DNA from: Prolixibacteraceae bacterium
Lineage (GTDB): Bacteria > Bacteroidota > Bacteroidia > Bacteroidales > Prolixibacteraceae
Assembly (NCBI GenBank): GCA_003516705.1
Contig: DPCJ01000189.1
Coordinates: 26,380 to 44,329, forward strand
DNA length: 17,950 nucleotides
Direction of reading: 5' to 3'
How positions within the stretch are numbered: position 1 is the stretch's first letter; the number at the start of each line of letters is the position of its first letter. Made by a program: the position numbers and the translations under genes. The notes below the pieces were generated by a model, which saw only the letters and a program-made list of their open reading frames with translations, made no database searches and was not told the DNA's origin. Shown here piece by piece: positions 15,593 to 17,950 of this stretch.

Positions 15593-17140
15593 ATGAAATT
15601 CAAATCACAAATATTAATTTTTTCAATTATGCTGATGGTTGCCATTGGTTGCAATAAGCAGTGGGATGAGCATTATTTAAATAGCGAGGAAACAGTTAAC
15701 CAGGATGTTTGGGAAGTGTTACAAGCCGATCCAGAATTTTCTGAATTTGTGAATGTGATAAAACAAAGTAAGCTTGATACCATTTTCAAGTCAGATATTC
15801 CATATTCTATTTTTGCACCAACCAATGAAGCTATTGCAAAGTACAAGGAAACTAAAACATTTTCTGATGTGGTACTTGCGTATCATTTTTGCTCACACCT
15901 CATAAATTCGAGCAGCATTCAGGGACAAAGACAAATTCAGACTTTAACCGAGAAGTTTGCATTATTTGAAAGAAATGGTTCAGCAGTAACTATTGATGAA
16001 ATAAAAGTTGATGCCGAGAGTCCGCTTTATTTGAATGGTCGTATTTTCACAGTTGGTCAGGTTGTTGAACCAAAACCCAATCTTTATGAATATTTTGAAT
16101 TTACAAACCCGGTTCTTAGTAATTATATCGATACGCAGGATACCTTAATTCTCGATAAGGAAAAGAGTAAGCCACTTGGATTTGATGAAGAAGGAAATAC
16201 GGTTTACGATACTGTTGCAGTTATTGCAAACAAATTTGAGATGAAATATTTCCCTGTAAAACATGAATACAGAAACCTGGCATCAACAATTGTTTTTCCT
16301 AAGGAGGAAGATTACCGGGAAGCACTTAATGTAATGGCTGAATCCTTAGGGGGTAATTACAATAATTACAATGATATTCCTGTGGAATGGCAGGAGAAGA
16401 TTCTTATTCCTCATTTGCTGTCTCAGGGTGTATTTTTAAATCGGATTGAACCTGAAGAGTTTGTCTGGTCGTCGCCAACAGATACAGTAAAAATGATGAA
16501 TATGCTTGGCGACAGTGTTGTAATTGATTATATTCCAACAGATAAGGCGCTCTGTAGTAATGGTTATGCCTACAATTACCAAAGTTTTTCAATTCCCGAC
16601 TCGTTGTACAACGGAGGCGTTAAATATGAAGGAGAAAGACTATTGATTCCAACAGGATACAATAAATATTCATGGAATGACAGTGTTGTTTATAAAAGTG
16701 ATATATCGGTATCTCCGCTACAGGAATTGATTCAGGGAGCTTCAAATGATTCAATAATCAGGGTTCCTTTCCCAAAAGGTTATGCCGGAAAGTTTTCTAT
16801 TGAATTTAAAACGCCCAGCCTGTTTCCTCGCAAGTATTATATGATAATCAGTACTCATTTGGATATTGGCGGGATTTACAACATTTACGTTAATGATCAA
16901 TTGGTTAAAACCTTTGATTACTATGATTATGTACTGTCACGTGGGATAATCTACAGTGTAACCGGCGAAAGATATTTACCCAGAGGAAGATTTAACAGGT
17001 TTGATATGTGGGTGGATAACATCGTGGATTACGGAAGTGCAAAAGTAAAAATTGAATATGCAGGGCCAGGCAGGGTTACAAGTAACGGGCTTGTAATCGA
17101 TTATATTGAGTTTAAACCTGCACCAGCTGATAGTGAATAG
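15593..17140 (+). CDS. Fasciclin (FAS1) lipoprotein with C-terminal beta-rich module, second copy
   Basis: This 515-residue lipoprotein has lipobox VAIGC (Cys20) followed by NKQWDEHY; a W-D-x-H-Y segment soon after the Cys is recalled as common in Bacteroidota FAS1 lipoproteins. One good FAS1 unit (about 37-162) shows YSIFAPTNEA (71-80), AYH at 96-98 and a closing GRIFTVGQVV. A second, degenerate unit (about 165-350) keeps TIVFPKEEDY (from 232) and H274 in PHLLSQGVF. The last 130-140 residues form a beta-rich module with NIYVNDQLV and a final GLVIDYIEFKP, matching the end of the preceding protein. The two proteins share architecture but differ greatly in sequence, so they look like old paralogues rather than a recent duplication. 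It is separated by 89 bp from the previous gene and 199 bp from the next SusC-like gene. Confidence 0.87.
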   Translation: MKFKSQILIFSIMLMVAIGCNKQWDEHYLNSEETVNQDVWEVLQADPEFSEFVNVIKQSKLDTIFKSDIPYSIFAPTNEAIAKYKETKTFSDVVLAYHFCSHLINSSSIQGQRQIQTLTEKFALFERNGSAVTIDEIKVDAESPLYLNGRIFTVGQVVEPKPNLYEYFEFTNPVLSNYIDTQDTLILDKEKSKPLGFDEEGNTVYDTVAVIANKFEMKYFPVKHEYRNLASTIVFPKEEDYREALNVMAESLGGNYNNYNDIPVEWQEKILIPHLLSQGVFLNRIEPEEFVWSSPTDTVKMMNMLGDSVVIDYIPTDKALCSNGYAYNYQSFSIPDSLYNGGVKYEGERLLIPTGYNKYSWNDSVVYKSDISVSPLQELIQGASNDSIIRVPFPKGYAGKFSIEFKTPSLFPRKYYMIISTHLDIGGIYNIYVNDQLVKTFDYYDYVLSRGIIYSVTGERYLPRGRFNRFDMWVDNIVDYGSAKVKIEYAGPGRVTSNGLVIDYIEFKPAPADSE

Positions 17141-17339
17141 TATATGCAGTATTTACAAAGTTATTAATTGATATTGTCGCAATTGGATGAAACTAAATGT
17201 AAATATACCAACTTGTTTTAGTCGCTTAAATAAAGTGAGTAATATGCTTCAAAGTAAAAAAACAGGCGTTTCAAAACAGCAATTTTCTGAAGGGTTTATC
17301 AACTTGAAAATCGCATTTGATTTGCAAACAAATATTATA

Positions 17340-17950
17340 ATGAATAATCGTTATTTAATATCCCGGCTTAAAAGGTCAGTTGTATTAACCACACTTTTTT
17401 TGTGGAGTGCCAGCACAATATTCGCCCAGGATTCGCTGCTTGTAAAAGGTGTGATTGTTAACAGTTCTGACATTCCGGTAGCTAATGTGTCGGTTGGAAT
17501 CGAAGGGTCGTTTGACTTACCGGCGGTGACCAATGAGGCTGGTGAGTTTACTGTTAAGTCGCCTTCAGGAAATGAATGGATAAATGTTTCGCCAGAAGGA
17601 AACTATAAAAAGAAAAGAGTATTTCTGAATAACCGGAGTTCGCTCAAAATTTACTTAACTGCCAACGATCTTGAATCGGGTGATGACTATGTATCAGTTT
17701 TGGCACATGATATTTTAAAGCGTGATATGGTAGCTTCATTTACTTCAGTAAATTCAAACGAAATAAAGAAGACCCCGGTTATTTCTGTTAATCAGTTTTT
17801 TCAGGGGCGTGTTGCCGGCGTTAATACAATTAATCGCTCAGGTGATCCGGGAAGTGGTGCCGTAACCTTTTTCCGCGGAGTAAATTCTATTACAACTCCC
17901 AATAATCCATTGTATATGGTCGATGGAATTCCGATGATGGGTAACGGCAT
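17340..17950 (+). CDS. Second SusC/RagA-type transporter, 3' end beyond window
   Basis: The frame is open from 17340 to the window end, giving the first 203 residues of a TonB-dependent SusC-like protein. A signal peptide with an RLKR basic end and a hydrophobic core stops at IFA-QD (cleavage after Ala29). A regulatory-like beta-sandwich follows (about 34-108, LVKGVIVNSSDIPVANV). The plug start has FFQGRVAGV, SGDPGSG, FFRGVNS and LYMVDGIPMMG, the equivalents of the plug motifs in the first SusC. An in-frame ATG at 17244 would add 32 residues; 17340 is preferred because it puts the signal peptide at the true N-terminus. No TAnnTTTG element was found in the 199 bp upstream, so readthrough from the operon is likely. 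A second SusD and more FAS1 genes are expected downstream. Confidence 0.88.
   Translation, partial: MNNRYLISRLKRSVVLTTLFLWSASTIFAQDSLLVKGVIVNSSDIPVANVSVGIEGSFDLPAVTNEAGEFTVKSPSGNEWINVSPEGNYKKKRVFLNNRSSLKIYLTANDLESGDDYVSVLAHDILKRDMVASFTSVNSNEIKKTPVISVNQFFQGRVAGVNTINRSGDPGSGAVTFFRGVNSITTPNNPLYMVDGIPMMGNG

Noticed and set aside
17320..17333. ATTTG-CAAA-CAAAT inverted repeat just before the second SusC
   Set aside because: A 5-bp AT-rich stem without a promoter element or T-run nearby; too weak to call an operator or terminator.
17244..17339. In-frame upstream ATG giving a 32-residue longer second SusC
   Set aside because: The extension has no signal-peptide character and would bury the good signal peptide that begins at 17340; kept only as an alternative start.
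6808..17950. Possible enzyme genes, CRISPR, phage or transposon content in the operon region
   Set aside because: All large frames are accounted for by FAS1, SusC and SusD proteins; no repeat-spacer pattern, transposase or integrase motif, or tRNA-like structure was seen.

Overview
The window looks like a chromosomal segment of a Bacteroidota (Bacteroidetes) bacterium. It has a SusC/SusD pair, a one-polypeptide hybrid two-component regulator (HTCS), lipoproteins with a Cys lipobox, A-rich leaders without clear Shine-Dalgarno sites, and several matches to the Bacteroidota -7 promoter element TAnnTTTG. The gene style suggests an environmental member of the Marinilabiliales/Prolixibacteraceae type, but that placement is only an impression from protein wording and composition.

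Region 1 (1-2293) is ordinary housekeeping or accessory metabolism. A short degenerate dispersed repeat lies at the left edge. A cyclase-family (kynurenine-formamidase-like) metal hydrolase on the minus strand diverges from a class I/II PLP aminotransferase on the plus strand. A 60-residue cysteine-pair protein then converges on the aminotransferase. Cyclase and aminotransferase could share a pathway, but only their divergent arrangement suggests it.

Region 2 (2504-6640) encodes a 1378-residue HTCS: a periplasmic double beta-propeller sensor, Y_Y_Y domain, one membrane span, HisKA/HATPase, receiver and AraC-type DNA-binding domain. Such regulators normally sense a glycan fragment and switch on an adjacent polysaccharide utilisation locus (PUL).

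Region 3 (6808 to the right edge) is the presumed target operon, all on the plus strand. It holds a four-unit fasciclin (FAS1) lipoprotein, a SusC-type TonB-dependent transporter, a SusD-type lipoprotein, two further FAS1 lipoproteins that each end in a similar beta-rich module, and the start of a second SusC-like transporter cut by the window end. Gaps are 8 to 89 bp inside the group and 199 bp before the second SusC. No glycoside hydrolase, lyase, sulfatase or peptidase is present. The noteworthy feature is therefore a SusCD uptake system whose accessory surface proteins are FAS1 lipoproteins, with two of them carrying a possible ligand-binding C-terminal module. A working model is that the FAS1 proteins act as surface ligand-capture proteins (the SusE/SusF role) for a substrate sensed by the HTCS. 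The substrate cannot be read from this sequence.

No tRNA, rRNA, CRISPR array, insertion sequence or phage gene was seen, and no gene-free stretch exceeds 300 bases.
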